Source: Stichopus chloronotus (lineage: Eukaryota > Echinodermata > Holothuroidea > Aspidochirotida > Stichopodidae). Taken from it: a stretch of 64,000 nt of DNA. Positions 1-13,500 of the stretch are shown here, piece after piece. Within the stretch, counting starts at the first letter, position 1. Each line of letters opens with the position of its first letter. A program made the position numbers and the translations under genes. The notes beneath the pieces are model-generated. The model saw nothing but the letters and a program-made list of their open reading frames with translations, ran no database searches and was not told where the DNA came from. The DNA is taken from assembly GCA_021234535.1 (NCBI GenBank), contig CM037830.1, positions 33,577,405-33,641,404 of the forward strand, read 5' to 3'.

Positions 1-1546
1 CTTGTTCGTAAAGGCTCAAGCCAGTACTTGAGATTTAGGGGCGTAACTCATTAGGATTTATTTCTGGGTGAAGGTAATTATGCCCCGCTAAATCAGTCAG
101 TGCCCTGTGACTTCATGTTGTTAAAGAAAGGTAAATAACAAATGTGAATTCTGTCACTGACTATTTTGGATTACAGAGGCGGATCAGGGATTTTTTGTTT
201 TTAAGTTAGGGGGGTCCATGAAAGGTATATTTTGTATTATCTGAGGCTGAGCGTCATCATCAGTTGGGGCGGAGGGTACGAGAAAAATTTTTACAAGCTC
301 CTCAGATGGCCGAATACGGCACTCTCCGAGCTGTTTAAGCTGCATGTAACCAGCCTTGAAAAAGAAATGTCATGTCACTCTGCAAATTTCTCAATCAATG
401 AAAAAGAGAACATCTATAAGAAATGGTAATACATATTAGATTGATTGGGACTTGGGATGATCCTAAAAAATTATGCATTTTCTTTTATTTGTTCCTTAGC
501 CCCCTACTTTTTATAGGCCTTATAACCAGGGGGGCCCAACCCCTATTTTTCCTCCCTGACTGGCTTTAGAAATGTTACATTCGTGAGGGGGGGGGGGGGA
601 CTCAAGTGGCGTCACCACTTACATAGGCTGGAACTGTGGGAAGACTAAACGGAGCGTTACCATGGGTTGGCTCGGAGCGTACCGTAAAATGTTTGAATAA
701 GTATAGGCCTACCCCCTAAATCGCTGGAAATTGTCTTCCCATGCTGCACTTTATTTGTATGAGTAAAAGCCTAGCATGCGATACGATGTGCCTTGTGAGC
801 GAACGAACAAATGTTATGAGATTCCGAACATGCAAAATCTTGGTCGTCAATGCATTTCATATTTACGAACCAACGCGATTGTTAAACATGAGACTAACCT
901 AGTTGTGTAGTTGATCGGGAGTCCAAAACATTTCACAGATTCATTTGAAGATAGGAAGGTAACGAAAGATGTATTCGTTTTCCGACATAACGTACTCGCA
1001 GAAGGCAAGTAATATCTGTAGCAACGTCCTGATTATAGCTCCTTGACTACGAAGTGCGCCACCTGCTGAAAGAACTAAGATTTAGATGAAGGGGCGGGTA
1101 CCACATTTTGGATATGAAAAATATGTTTATCTCTATTCAATTGTTTTATTTTATTTTGAAACTTATCATCAAACTCCAATTGACAGATATGGAGACTTTT
1201 GATAAAAAAAATGATTTATAGTATATTTTTCTATTTTCTTTTCATCTCAGTTTGCCGTGCGAAGTCGATCTTTTAATACATTTCAAAAGTCACGTTTTTT
1301 GCAAGTTGGGGAAGAGGGGGCGGGGTGAGCCACTCCCCAAATCCCCTTGTTTTAAGTCCCTGTTGGGATGATTATTTAACGAAGGAGCTATTTAATATAC
1401 AAATTCTATACCAATTCCAAGTTCCTTATTTATGCTCCGATCTATCATGTATTTTTATCCACTGATTAATCGTTGTTCTCATGGTAATCGGAGAGAAGGT
1501 CATTGATATGGTGCTTGTTACTAAGGTGGCGCTCTTGATCCCAGGA
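1..1546. other. Non-coding region with G-rich repeat fragments
   Basis: No ORF here looks like a conserved protein. Patches around 180-230, 520-760 and 1300-1370 contain runs of G and GGGG-rich segments. The patch at about 637-745 resembles the interior of the inverted-repeat element at 44405-44827: both contain a CGGAGCG segment, then a GGTTGG segment, then CCCCCTA followed by ATCGC. It is probably a diverged copy lacking recognisable ends. The rest is unassigned. Confidence 0.4.
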
Positions 1547-1619
1547 AGCCTTGATAGTTTAGTGGTCAGAGCGGTCGTCCTTTAAACGACGGGCACTGGG
1601 GTCGAATCTCGTATGTTGC
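1547..1619 (+). repeat. tRNA-like sequence, probable SINE head or tRNA pseudogene
   Basis: The stretch reads like a tRNA. A box-A-like TAGTTTAGTGG lies at about 1555-1565 and a box-B-like GGGGTCGAATC at about 1599-1609. Between them is a perfect 5 bp anticodon-type stem (GTCGT/ACGAC) closing a 7-base loop CCTTTAA. Read literally the anticodon would be TTT (Lys), but loop position 33 is C instead of the near-invariant T, the box B has lost a T, and the acceptor ends do not pair. A T6 run at 1624-1629 could end pol III transcription. These defects favour a tRNA pseudogene or the head of a tRNA-derived SINE over a working tRNA. No second copy was spotted in this window. Confidence 0.55.
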
Positions 1620-3716
1620 TTAATTTTTTGGTCATCCTTCCTTCCCTTGTTCATTAATGCTTATGCTTAAGCCAGGGCTTACGAGATAAACGTTTCGTAG
1701 CATCCAGAAAACCATTATCACTTTCCTAATATAAACTTAGTATCCCATGTCCCTTTGCGCACACTTAGCCTCATATTGTGACCGTTGGATTGGTTACTCG
1801 GAGGTGGACTCAACAAACCACATGACAAGTTCGCACCGTATACTGCAGTCGACGGAGGTATAACGCTTGTGTAGCTTATATCGCCTTTGGTTGTGATCTC
1901 ATCTTCTTAGAAAACAATAGTGAACCAATATCACCTCTGCTGTTTTTAAAAGGGTTGTTTGGATCACACGTCAATCTTTTAATCAGCTTGCAATGCAAAA
2001 TCCCACATCCAGAAATCCCAACCGCGTTTATCTCCAAAGCATGTAAAAAGAAAATATTTAAATCCGTTTATCCAAAAGTTTACAGAACAGGTTTCATGCT
2101 ACATACCGCCCTTCCCAGAGGCTTCTGAATCCACTTAAATATGAGGATCGGTACTTGATTCATGAAAAAAAAAAAAAAGTGATGGAATTGTTTTAAATGA
2201 ATGAATGAATAATAGCAAAACGATATGTCGTTTCTTAGGAACTCTCAGGAACTCCATACTATCATTAAAATTGTGAATGCATGACATTAATCATGTGCCT
2301 TTTCAAGTGTGATGTTCACTTGAAATGCTCACTTGGCGTTCGATGTCTCATTGGAATGACGTTCGTGCATCACTAAACCGTTGTACTACTTCACCTATTG
2401 ATTTCACCAATCAACGTAGGTATATAAATGGCTTTGGCAACTTGAACTGTTTCCTTTTTCTTCTATAGCATGATATTTTGCTGTTGCTGGCTTTTGTCAG
2501 GTAAATAATTAATAGAGTTTCCTTTACCTGTTTTTTTTTTTAAAGACAATATCTGTATAAGATAAAACAGACGATCATGTCGATATTTTCCCAGTTTCAA
2601 TGTTACGTTTTCAATGTTACAAGAACAACTATATATTGAGGACAAAATTAATGACACAATTGATATATTTTAAACACTAAATATCACACTTAAAAATCGT
2701 CGATTGTATGGCTGGGCCACATTGTAGGTACTTCGCGCAGACAACATGTTGTACAACGCATATCGAAGGGAAAAACACACTGGAGGTTTTTGTAAGCGAA
2801 GTATTGAATACATTTTCGTGATGTGAGTTTTATCGCTTTTTTGGGGAAACAGTGGCTTGAAAGATAGTGAGTCTGTCTGAGTTTTATGATGTCTTCCCTG
2901 CCGTCGCAATAATGTAGGGACTTTGGCTCAATTTTTTTCTCGCCTCGAGTAATAACCGTAGTTCAAATATCTCAGTTCATTTTAGTAACTTCTTATAAAA
3001 ATGAAGGTGGATGAGGTTAGCTTAAAAGCTATAGTCTCTCTCGAGGTCTTCGGGATAAAAATGAAAGCCGGAAACAATAAATGGAGTAAAAATAATGAGG
3101 ATAGAGTAAAAAAAAGACAGAAAGGGGCCTGAAAGTAGTGCAATGAAGTATAACCAATACCAGGAAACAAGAAAGCTTAAAGAAGCAAAAAGTGGAATGT
3201 AATCTGATGCAGAGCATAAATTAAAGAATTTATAGTTGTTAAGATGATAACGTAGGTAACTTAAACCAGATGTACGGACATCGACAAACAAAGCAGAGTA
3301 ATAAATATATAAAAAAGAAGCAAATTGAGACATGCACGTTTTTTTAAAGTATACTTAACACGTCATCTAGATCCAATTACCTGACATGGAGATATATTGG
3401 GCTTTTTTTTTTCTTTTTTACACCATGCTGTTTCTACTTTCAAGGATTATTTATGTTCGTTTTCGCTAACATAATGACTTCAGCGCAGTATTCTGTGGCC
3501 TTTGCTTATATTGGGTTATTGAAGCAAAACGTAACGGCCTGTCTGGAAGTTTGTCTTCTTTTAAATGATATATCTCCCGCTTCTTTCGTTTTGTTTTTCT
3601 GCTTTCCGTTCCTTGCAAATTCCTGCATGTACTTGATTCAACAACCTTGCAATCAAGATTGTCTCACAAGTGAGGTATCCGGGGAAAATGAGGGACGAGT
3701 GAATTGCAAAATGTGA
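1620..3716. other. Unassigned intergenic sequence
   Basis: Apart from simple A- and T-rich runs, nothing recognisable was seen. The short overlapping open frames on the minus strand at about 2670-3330 have no motif or family resemblance. Confidence 0.4.
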
Positions 3717-4470
3717 GATATAGTTTAGGAGCAAGTGCAAACTAAAGCTTAGATCAGTGCATGCGGAGATACAAGTGACAGTTAGAAGTTATGGAACAAG
3801 TGAGGGGCATTGAGGGAACAAGTGAGGGGCATTGAGCGAACAAGAGAGGGATCGGAATTTGTAAGTTAATCGCAAGTGCAAGTCAAAAAAGCAAGACCAG
3901 GGAGTGATAAGCGAGCACAAATAAGTCACAAATTCAGATCAAGGAAGCAACACGTGCAAGACAAGTGTGTGATATGTGAGGGACACGTTAGTTACATGTA
4001 GCGGACATGTGCATTAGGGTCAAGTGGGGGTTAGAAACAGTGTGAAGTGAGAGACACGCTATAGCTACAAGTATACGAGGTAAGTAAGTGACATGTGGCT
4101 GAGTGAGTGTTCAGAAGATACACGTTAGTTGCAATTGCAAACCAAGGAAACAAGTGTAGAACAAATGAATGATTGGGGGGGGGGGGGGGGAGTGGAGCCA
4201 ATACTGTTGACTTATCTATGAGGAACAAATGAGGTGCTGGTTTAGGTGAAGTAAATTATAAGTGCATTGGACACAAATGAGTGATCATTGACGGACAAGT
4301 TAGCTCAAGTGCGAGACAAGTGAGCGATCAGTACATAAAAGTTACAAATGCAGATCAAATAACGAACAAGTGTAGGACATGTGAGGGATATCGCGAGGGA
4401 CAAGTTAGTTACGAGTGCTCGACAAGTGGGAGATAAGTGAGTGATCAGTGAGTTATACAATAACATCCAA
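3717..4470. repeat. Degenerate tandem repeat built on an ACAAGTGAG-type core
   Basis: About 750 bp are built from loosely repeated words: ACAAGTGAG or ACAAGTGTG, GTGATCAGTGAG, GGACAAGTTAGTTAC and AAGTGCAAG recur every 20-60 bases with heavy divergence. Two adjacent copies near 3792-3840 are almost identical (AACAAGTGAGGGGCATTGAG). A G14-like run sits near 4177-4190. It looks like an old minisatellite or satellite fragment. Short frames inside it are by-products of the repeat. Confidence 0.6.
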
Positions 4471-7413
4471 TTTCAAGTCAAGTACAGGACTCTTTCGTGA
4501 CAAAGGAGAAATTCCTTACGTTATTGAAAATTACGATTACTATACAATTACTACTTCTTCTACTTGTTAAAATTGAATGTTTACGTGTTGACTGTTAAAC
4601 AGTCAGTGTTGTCAGTGTTTAAAATTAAACATGAACTGTTCAAAACTTAAAGGAAAAGGAACCCCTGCAATATATTTATGGAAATAAAGCAGAATAGTTT
4701 GACAAACATCATCCCAAAATTTTATCCAGATATATTGTTTCATATTCAAGTTACAGTTTTTGTTTTACTTTTTCTAAATTCAGAAAACGGTGCTGCCACT
4801 TTTGCCTAAGTGAGAATCTAAATCCACTTGAGTAAGTCGAATTGTGATATCAAATACAAAAGGTTCTCAATCACATGTGATCAGTTATCAATATCAAAAT
4901 GGCAGCTTCCTGTTTATTTTTTACGAACATTCAGATTGCAATACTTTGGAAAGTAAACAACATACTCAAATGAAATGTGGTGATGGTGTCCACCATATGT
5001 TAGTCTCTCATCAACATTGCCAAGTCAAATAGTGCTGACTTTCCTTTCCCTTTAAAAATTTGATGTGCTGTTTGAAGGGCAGAATAGCCCTTATCGTTAA
5101 TCTTGAATTCTTCTCTTTCATTTGATACCAGTCTGGTAAAACATCTTCGCCACGTTTATTTCAGGGAAAATTTCATTGATTAGTATGTTAATTATGATAG
5201 TAAGAAGAGTGCATTAGTTCTTTTTGGGCACAAATGTTAGCGGAAACCAGACCCTGCTGGTAAATGTGTGGCACTTCCGTGCAAATACTACCACAACGAA
5301 ACGCCTACGCAAATGCATTTTTTCTAATTATTCTACATTTGGAGAAATAGACCGTAGTACGATAGATTACGGGAGCTTGTTACAACTGTCAGAAATATAG
5401 CCCGTCCTTTAGTGAACTTTTGAAATGTAGAAATAACAGCAGATCCTGCTTTAAACGCTTTCATTAATAAACGCGTAATTAACACATGTTCAAAGTTGCG
5501 TCTGTGTGTGTTTATTTTATTTCATTATCTGAATCGTTCATATAGCGCCTATGTATTCCATTATTGTTTCTGCAGCCTAAATATGTGATGACGAAAATTA
5601 TACTCCAACAATTTTGAACATGATTGACTCTCACTACCCCCACAACCTCAACCCCCAACCCACACCCCCTCCCCTTCCCCACCCCCACCTCTCCCCACCC
5701 ATCTCTTCCTGTCTGAATTCTCAAAGGCGGAAAACAACAACAATCAGTTTAGTTTTGGCTTCACATGCATGAGACGGTTATGGTACATTCCAAATCCTCC
5801 CTTGCCTTAGAACGTTTATGTGTACTTGTTTTAAGTGCACCCTTTTCGTACGGGTGAATCTATATATTGCAATGGCTGCCGAGGGTATTTTCCGATGTGA
5901 GGTTGGATGTGGAAACACGCGCTCCTATGCTCAGGTGTTCAGCAAATTTACCGCAGATGAATAGAACAGGTTTAGGGAACAGAGCACGAGTACTGATGGC
6001 TTTATACAAGCAACTGCTATATGCACGATACAAATTATTTAACAACTCCGTGAATTCCGCTCCCTAAATTGGTTCCTGTGATTTTCATTTACGCGTTTGG
6101 CCATAGAAAACCTATATCTGCCGCCGTTCTTGTTAGTTTATTCTGCTCAATCCGTGCTAGCTGGCCACCACGATTAATTTATTTCGTCGGAAGGCACATT
6201 TCGTTTTTCTTTAAAATTTTGTATTATCCTAACCTCTTTACCTACACCCTCGTTCCAAAAGCGTTGAATGTATGTGACAAAACATAAAGTTGCTCGACAG
6301 CGTATTTAGCCTATGACTTCATGAAGCGTAACAGTTAGAAACACTGGCCATAGACAGGTAAGATGTTTGGGAGAGCCAAAATTTAGTAAATGGGGCTGAC
6401 TCACCGGCACATGTAACGAAACACATTGTTGATAGTTTTTTCACCCCAAAAATTCTAATTTGCGAAGAATGTTTTAGGGGATTCTCCTCCCACCCCCTTC
6501 ACATCCCCTGTCCCGTCTGCATGTCTGTCTGGTTCCATGATCGTCATTTTATATTATTTCTCAGTGTACTATAGTCTACCATTTTGAACGAAGGAAGACA
6601 AAACTACAAGCTATTTTAAACTTGTGACGCAAACCCCGATGTTGCTTTAATAATTACAACTTCACCGGGACTACTATTTTAGTAAAAAGAAAGAAGAACA
6701 AAAAAATGTTCATCCGAACAATTTTTTCATCTCTGAATGATTCCAGCGCACGCAGGCATGCAGCACAAATAGCGATACCAGCGACTTTAAAATAAAGCAT
6801 GATTTTCGTTTGAGGCTTTTGCGTGACTTGTTTGACATAATTAGTGAGGAATTTCAAGGATGCGTTACTGGTACATCTTATTTCGCTTTCACGAATGACG
6901 GCTTTCCACAGCACAACGAGAAATTCGGTGCCAGATTCTTAACTTTGAGGTAATATAATATAACCTAATGACAAAAAAGAGGTGCCCAGTTCTTTAACGA
7001 GCTAGAAAAGTTTCTCGGCATTTTTTTATCAACTGTTTAGCTAGCCTACATTCGACAAACTCAGTATAGCCTAACATAGAAACTCTGTGGTTATGAGCTG
7101 TGAGCAATTATTTGTTAAGCACGCATGAGGCCTAAATAAAAAATCTTTTTTTTCCTTAATGAGAACTGTACAGCCTACGATCGAGTTGAAATGTAAAAGT
7201 ACTGTAATGAGTATAAACAGGAGGCGATGTCAACATTTTATAAGGAATCTATAATGAAATCACTCGCATGTTCCCCACTTCCTCCAGGGTTTTCGTAATC
7301 AAACGACTTCTGGGTGGTTACGCAATCCAATGATCGACAGCTGTGACAAAAAAGATTAGATTAAATTTTAATTTCGGCCGCCTGATGCATATCTCCCTCT
7401 CTTTCTTTCTCAG
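4471..7413. other. Unassigned region upstream of the MARCH-like exon
   Basis: The first half of the RING-CH domain should be encoded 5' of 7414. I looked here for a short exon with the expected Cys-x2-Cys signature, ending in G before a GT donor, and did not find a convincing one. A C-rich tract lies at about 5635-5705. A short ATG frame at 5872-5961 has a good start context, but its translation has no recognised motif. The 5' exons may lie outside the window. Confidence 0.35.
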
Positions 7414-7571
7414 GTAAATTCAAATTAGTGGCGCCTTGTGCGTGCAGAGGATCCTCGGAGTACGTTCATAAGAAGTGCCTCAGGAAATGGTGCGCCACAA
7501 AGAGATCGACGGAGTGCGAAATATGTAACAAACCCTATCATCCGAGGTTCTTGAAGGCGCCTAGCATGCCG
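7414..7571 (+). CDS. MARCH-like exon: C-terminal half of RING-CH domain
   Basis: The acceptor is a pyrimidine tract followed by CAG at 7411-7413, and the donor is GT at 7572. The reading frame has no stop across the exon. It gives LVAPCACRGSSEYVHKKC, then LRKW, then ECEIC. This is the C-x-C, x7, H-x2-C, x12, C-x2-C portion of a RING-CH (RINGv) zinc finger, with the conserved Trp after the His-x2-Cys pair. The first two bases (GT) complete a split codon that would be Gly if the previous exon ends in G; a Gly is common at this position in the family. The open frame continues past 7571, but that extension is low-complexity and loses all similarity, so the donor is the better end. Confidence 0.8.
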
Positions 7572-10500
7572 GTGGGTTTTACTTGCTTGTTTTGTTTTCT
7601 CTTTTCCTTTTTCGGTTTCTTTAAACAACATAACCTCTTTAAACTTAATTTGTTTCACTTGCCAGTTTCTTTTCTTCTTTCTTTTCCCTTCATGTGCCGT
7701 AACACGATTTGCGTGAAATAGTTTCTCAAGTGGGGGTTTCAGAATGACTGTTTGCACGTCAGTCAGACAGAGAGACAGATTTACAACAGGCAGTTACAAA
7801 TTCGTTAACAAAATACAAATTGATGTATACGACGTCACTTCTTATGAATTTTTTTACGACTAGTTTAGATGTTTAGTAATATTATCAAAGCCTGAATTTA
7901 TAACAGCAATAGAGGACAAAACCGTAGGAGAACCAGACTGTAGTCTAAAGCATTATGTTAATTCAAAGGGAGACAAAAAATACCCAGTATTCAGCAATAT
8001 ATTCAATAAGTTCAATCAAAAATGTGTTATCTCTTTTCCCGTCGTGTTTAAGTTTGGCCACAGCGGACAAAATTCGATCATATATACATGGTTTCATTAT
8101 ATCCGAATTTAGTGGTAAAAAATAATTCGATTTTATGACGATGATTCGTAAATTGTTGGCGGTTGTATATTCATTCAGAGGAAGTAGAATAAAAACCTGT
8201 TTACTGCTGACAGAAAGCGACGTATTTGTTGTTAGTGGAACGCTGAAACTGCTTTATGCCATCGGTCCATTGAAACGGAGCAACACAAATAGTAGCGGAA
8301 ACCTGAATATGTTTGGGGGACCAGTGAATGGTTGGCCGTGACTGACAACCAGTGTGCAGAGTAGTTAGAGAGAAATATGTCACGTGACTATTCCTACAGA
8401 AAACATATGTTGCTAATGGCAATGTATAATAACGACAGGGACAAAACGTCATGTTTGCACACTAACCTAAATTGCTCGGAAGTGTTACATTGTGTCATAT
8501 GTGTAAAATCATGGTATTCACACTCCAATCCTTCTACGCCTAATAATAACTCTCAGATGTCAGGAAAATGCATCTAACTCACTTAACATGAAAAAAAAAG
8601 ATCACTTTCCTTTAATGTTGTCGCCTATTGTCATTAAAATACCGAGGAGGCTAAACATGCTAACCCTAAAAGGAAAAATGCTGGCACGAGAAATTCGACT
8701 TGTAAGGATGATTAAATATAACACATCTAGAGCATCTGATAGTACTCAAGTGGTCGACATTTTAACAAAAGGTGACAGCTCTAACCTTCGGTTAATTTTC
8801 ACGATGGCAGTCACTTGAGAGCACGCAGCCAACACCTCCCCCCCCCGCCAGCCCTAGCCCTAGCATTCAAAGGAATCTTGAATCCTACCTGGAGAAGAAA
8901 TTGCAATTGCAATATACATAGTCAAGTTGAATGCACACTGTAACACGACGAATGCCCCCTCGTGAGCCTCACTTGGTACTACACTTGGCAATACACTGCG
9001 GTGCACCAAGTCAACAGTTTTCTAAACTTTCAGTTTCTGGGCTTTGGTGTAAAGTAAGTTTTACTGGACGGTAGACTATGTTTTAATCTGTAAAATAGTC
9101 GCATATGGTATCATACGAAACAGTCTTTTCATTTTCCAGGCTACTCGCTTATCGATCCAAATACTCAGCACCTAGCTCGTCAGGGCTAGAAGTTGTTGAG
9201 AAAGACTCGCGACAGAGGTCGAATGACTAGGTTAACAAAATAGCTGACATGACAAAATTCAATGGAAAACCTTTTAAATTTATTAAATTATTGCGCTAGT
9301 TATGAAATTCTATACGTAAAACCTCCAAACGCACTTCATTTCATTTCATGCTTTTGTCGGGTATACACTCAACAAACCGAATGCAATGAATAGCGTCTGA
9401 TGTAAATTTTGCTTCAGTAATTGAACATTTTTTTTTTGTGACGGTCTATTTGCATGGTAACATTCTGGTTAATAAGTACAAAATTGAGATCGTCGCACCT
9501 CGTCAAATTTTGCTTCCACCACATGACAAAATATATAAATTAGCATATATATATATATATCCTATTAATTGTGATTCCTGCCACTCGCGTTTTGACAGCA
9601 TGGTACATAATGTAATTCAAATGGATGATAGAAATGTCAAACCTCAGAAAGAAAAACATATTTAATGCGATTCCATTGGAACAAGAAAGTTTCAAGGCCC
9701 CCTGTAGATTATTCTCATTGCAGAGAATGTATATGGAATATATAATGAGTGTGGAATATTCCAACACAATATGTACCAATGACGCAATAATTGTGAGCAA
9801 ATGATGAAGCGTGAATTACAGCACACATAGTGAGTCTGATTGTGGAATTTGGGGCTTGTTATTAAGATTCTTGAAAGATCTATAAGTCCTTCCTTTTTAA
9901 TTTATGTACATGACGTTCAGTAAATGCACAATAGCTGTAAGGGCACAGTATGTTGTACAGGCCTGCTAATATTTCTTCATTTGCATATCGCAAATAATCG
10001 AGGAAGGACGAGGCCGTCCAGCTGGTAAGAAATCGATCATATATACACATATAAGCAGAAGGAAAGACGTCATCATGTGTAGATAATAATGTAATATACC
10101 ATGTTGTACGTGTGCCAAGAGTTCGAAAACTAAGGACCGGAAATTGAAAACGCACCGCAGTACTTCAGCGAGCTACAATGTATAATGATGCATGCATAAA
10201 TCTGGTCTAATGCCGCTTTTATAAAAAATTGTGCGATTAACGGTTTTGACAGGAATACAAAGATCGAGAAGGTTAAAAAAAGGAAGTAAGTCAGTCTGTG
10301 TTAATGGGACTATAAACACATAGTGATTTAATTAAAGGACCGTCCCAAGTATAGATGTTAAGCATCGATGCCTGTTTGAAGAAGAAAAGATATCTAGGTC
10401 AGGTGTCCGCGCTCTACGTGTTTCTTGTTTTAAAAAAAAAATCATTCATAACGAGTGCAAAGTCTACAGTCGGTAAGAGGGCCAGGAAAATTGATTCACT

Positions 10501-13500
10501 GACTGTTGAAGACTACTAAGTAATCTATCCGCAACTACCTAGATAATTAGGTTACGTGGCCTGTTTTCTATAACATTCACGCCTACTGGAAAGTCTCAAC
10601 GAATAACATGTCGCAGAATTGAGACTGACAAGTGTCTCTCAACTCTTTGCTGAATAATGCAAAATAAGTCTTTCTCTTTCTAATCACAGAAAGGTGAACA
10701 CTTTAATCTTCCATTGCCCCTAAAAACTACAGATCTTGTTCTTCCTTCGGTCTTCGTCAGTGAAAAAAAGTATGGGGAGAAGATAACCTGTTACAAAATC
10801 TGAGAGAGAGCTATATGCACTCATATGTCAGATATTTGCATATAAAATCGTCTCGACATTTTTGTTGGCCCTTTACAAAATTCAAAAATTTCTTCAAACT
10901 TGCGGGTACCTGACTCATTTAGCGATTTAATCCTATATATTTTCGATCGATGTTTGCAGATTCCAACATAAGTGTTCCGTTAAACACCACCTCAAGAAGT
11001 TTCATAATTTCACCCTCTAATCAACCAGTAAGGATATCACGATTTTACTCTACATTTTGCATGTACTGCATATAGTATATAAACATACGCGTATATGTAC
11101 GTGATCCCAAAGTTGCAATCTTGTTTTATTTCGTAAATAGTCCTAGCATGTACATATAGGGGTCGCAATCCATTCGTCTTTCATTTGTCGAGTACCTGAC
11201 TGATTAACGAAATTTTGAGGTACAAAATTGATACCAATGGACATGAGATAATAATTCACTTCTACGAAAAGTGAGTGGTTTTTCAACGTCTCGATTTAAT
11301 TCTACATAATATACGAGGTGTCAGAATCTTACTTGCAGGCCTTTCTTAAGAAGTGGCAAATTCCTACCATTACACATCTTTTCTGGACGAATTGGCCATC
11401 AGCAGTAATTTTCATGTCTTGACAATTATAGTTTTCATGATTGTAATTTTTTGCTGCTTTCATATTATTGCGCTTTTATGCTTGAAAACCACCTCTTCAA
11501 ATTCATTTATATTCAAAAACCTCATGCATAGATTGTAGGAGAAAGAAGCCCTTTTTAAGCAGTTGCGGACTGACGGTAAGTAAAAGACACATCAAAAAAT
11601 AGCCATCACATGACTATTTCTTTTCAGTGTCCCACCAAATGAACAGTAAACCTCCACCTTACAGAGAATATGAATGGAAATTGTGTTTACTGCCTCACGT
11701 GTGATAAAAGCGTCAAAGCAGTATCCCTGGACCGATTTAGCCTACATAAATGTGCACTAAGGCACACAAACAGGTGACATCATAGAAATATAGATTAACT
11801 AGAATGATGTCACTGTCACTATACTCACACACTGAACAAATGATTGAAATGAAGCCAAACAGTAATAAAGGAGGCTTACGCGGTAAGGCAAAACTCTACA
11901 AAATCAAATTACGTCACCCTTCATAAACAACCCAAATTTAGATGGGAGCAGGTGATTGCTTCTTCTAGTCATAAAAATAATGCTTTATTTTCTTTCCTTT
12001 CTTTTAGTTTATTTGGAAACGTATAATCAAACCATCAACAAAAATCTGAAGGCTCTTGGTCATAATAATTTATAACATATTTTTCTTCCTTTTTTCACAT
12101 TTAATTGTTTTTATAGTTGCAGTTTTAACCTGCGAAATTTTTTATACGTTGTCCTGTCAGAGTGACAATTTTGTACATTTGAGGTGAACCGTCCCTCCTT
12201 TAAAAACCCGGAAACTTGAGTTGTGCTCTGTGCCACCATTCTTTGTTGGAAAGGTAGAGATTTAATATATTTAATAAATCATTAGTAAAGGTATTCTTTT
12301 GTCAGAACAGTGCACACCGTTTGTTTGTTAGACTTGACTATGTCCTTCGCTTTTAATAAGCTTAAAACCTAGCCATACAAACATAATTCGACCGAGTGGA
12401 TAGGTCAATTAACTGAAAATCGTTTTCTAGCTCAAAACTTCACAGTAAAACGATGAATTGGCTTGGTTTCCTGCAGAGATGGGATGAATTCACTAAACTC
12501 AATGCAAGCGATGGGTCAGCAACTCCGAAGACTGTTTTTTTTTTACTTTGTTCTTATTCCGTTGTTAATCAATCAGACGAACAAATTACGTTCGGTTTTG
12601 AAACATAGCGGAAGATGTACAAACTGTAGCAACATTACACTTTGAAAGTCTTCTCATAATCAACGGCAGCAGATGCTATTCGTGTCACTTCAGTTTGTGC
12701 CACGTTTACCCAGAGGTGTTAAAAACCTAGTCAGGAGAGCGGCTTGATCGGTCACAGTGTAAGCAACTAGGTTAAAGTCAATCACTTGGATTAGGAAAAA
12801 GGTTGATTGTTGCAAAAGTTTATCCCTTCGAGAACAAAATGGAAGAAAGCAAACCAAAAGGAACAACTCTTCAACAAAAATCGACCGACATCTGTCTTGA
12901 TGCATCGGTCCCACAAAATCGATCATTTTCTGTCCCAATTTTAGTCACAGTCCCGTGTAAATGATGGGCAGAGAAATTGACACTGATTGTGACATGAAAA
13001 AGACATTTTGGGATATGGGATATATTAATCACTGAAAATGTTAAAGAGAGCCACAAATTCCATCAAAATCCATCAAATTATTGACAATTTTACAAAACAA
13101 TTCCTGCGTCACACCTGCATCATCAATTGGCTAAGAATGCAAATGTGTGACGTGAAGAGACGGACTCGCACGGTATGTCTTTTGTTATACTTTGTTTACT
13201 TAATCTTTATTCAAGAACATTTGAGAATTTGATTAATTTGGAAGCATGTGTTTTCTTAACCGAGAGTTACCAAAAGTTATTGGTAACTGTGTAGAAAGCG
13301 CAAAGTAGAACCCGGTTGCAAAAGTCATACGAATATTATTATAGACTTATGCAAATTACAGCAGGTCAGTGGTCAAAGAAGGGGAAACCAGGGGCCCACT
13401 GGAATTTCTGGGGACAAAACATTACGTCACATGTACCGTTGGGTTAAACACTTATTTCTACACCCTTCTCGTGAATTTTCAGAGTTTACTCCGCTGTTAA

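Noticed and set aside
5512..5724. Minus-strand Gly/Val-rich frame
   Set aside because: It is a translation of the C-rich tract at 5635-5705.
5872..5961. Short ATG frame with good start context, considered as a first exon of the MARCH-like gene
   Set aside because: Its translation lacks the RING-CH zinc ligands and no donor gives the required phase.
6430..6500. Cys-Glu-Glu-Cys reading, considered as the missing first half of the RING-CH domain
   Set aside because: The following residues do not fit RING-CH spacing and there are no matching splice sites.
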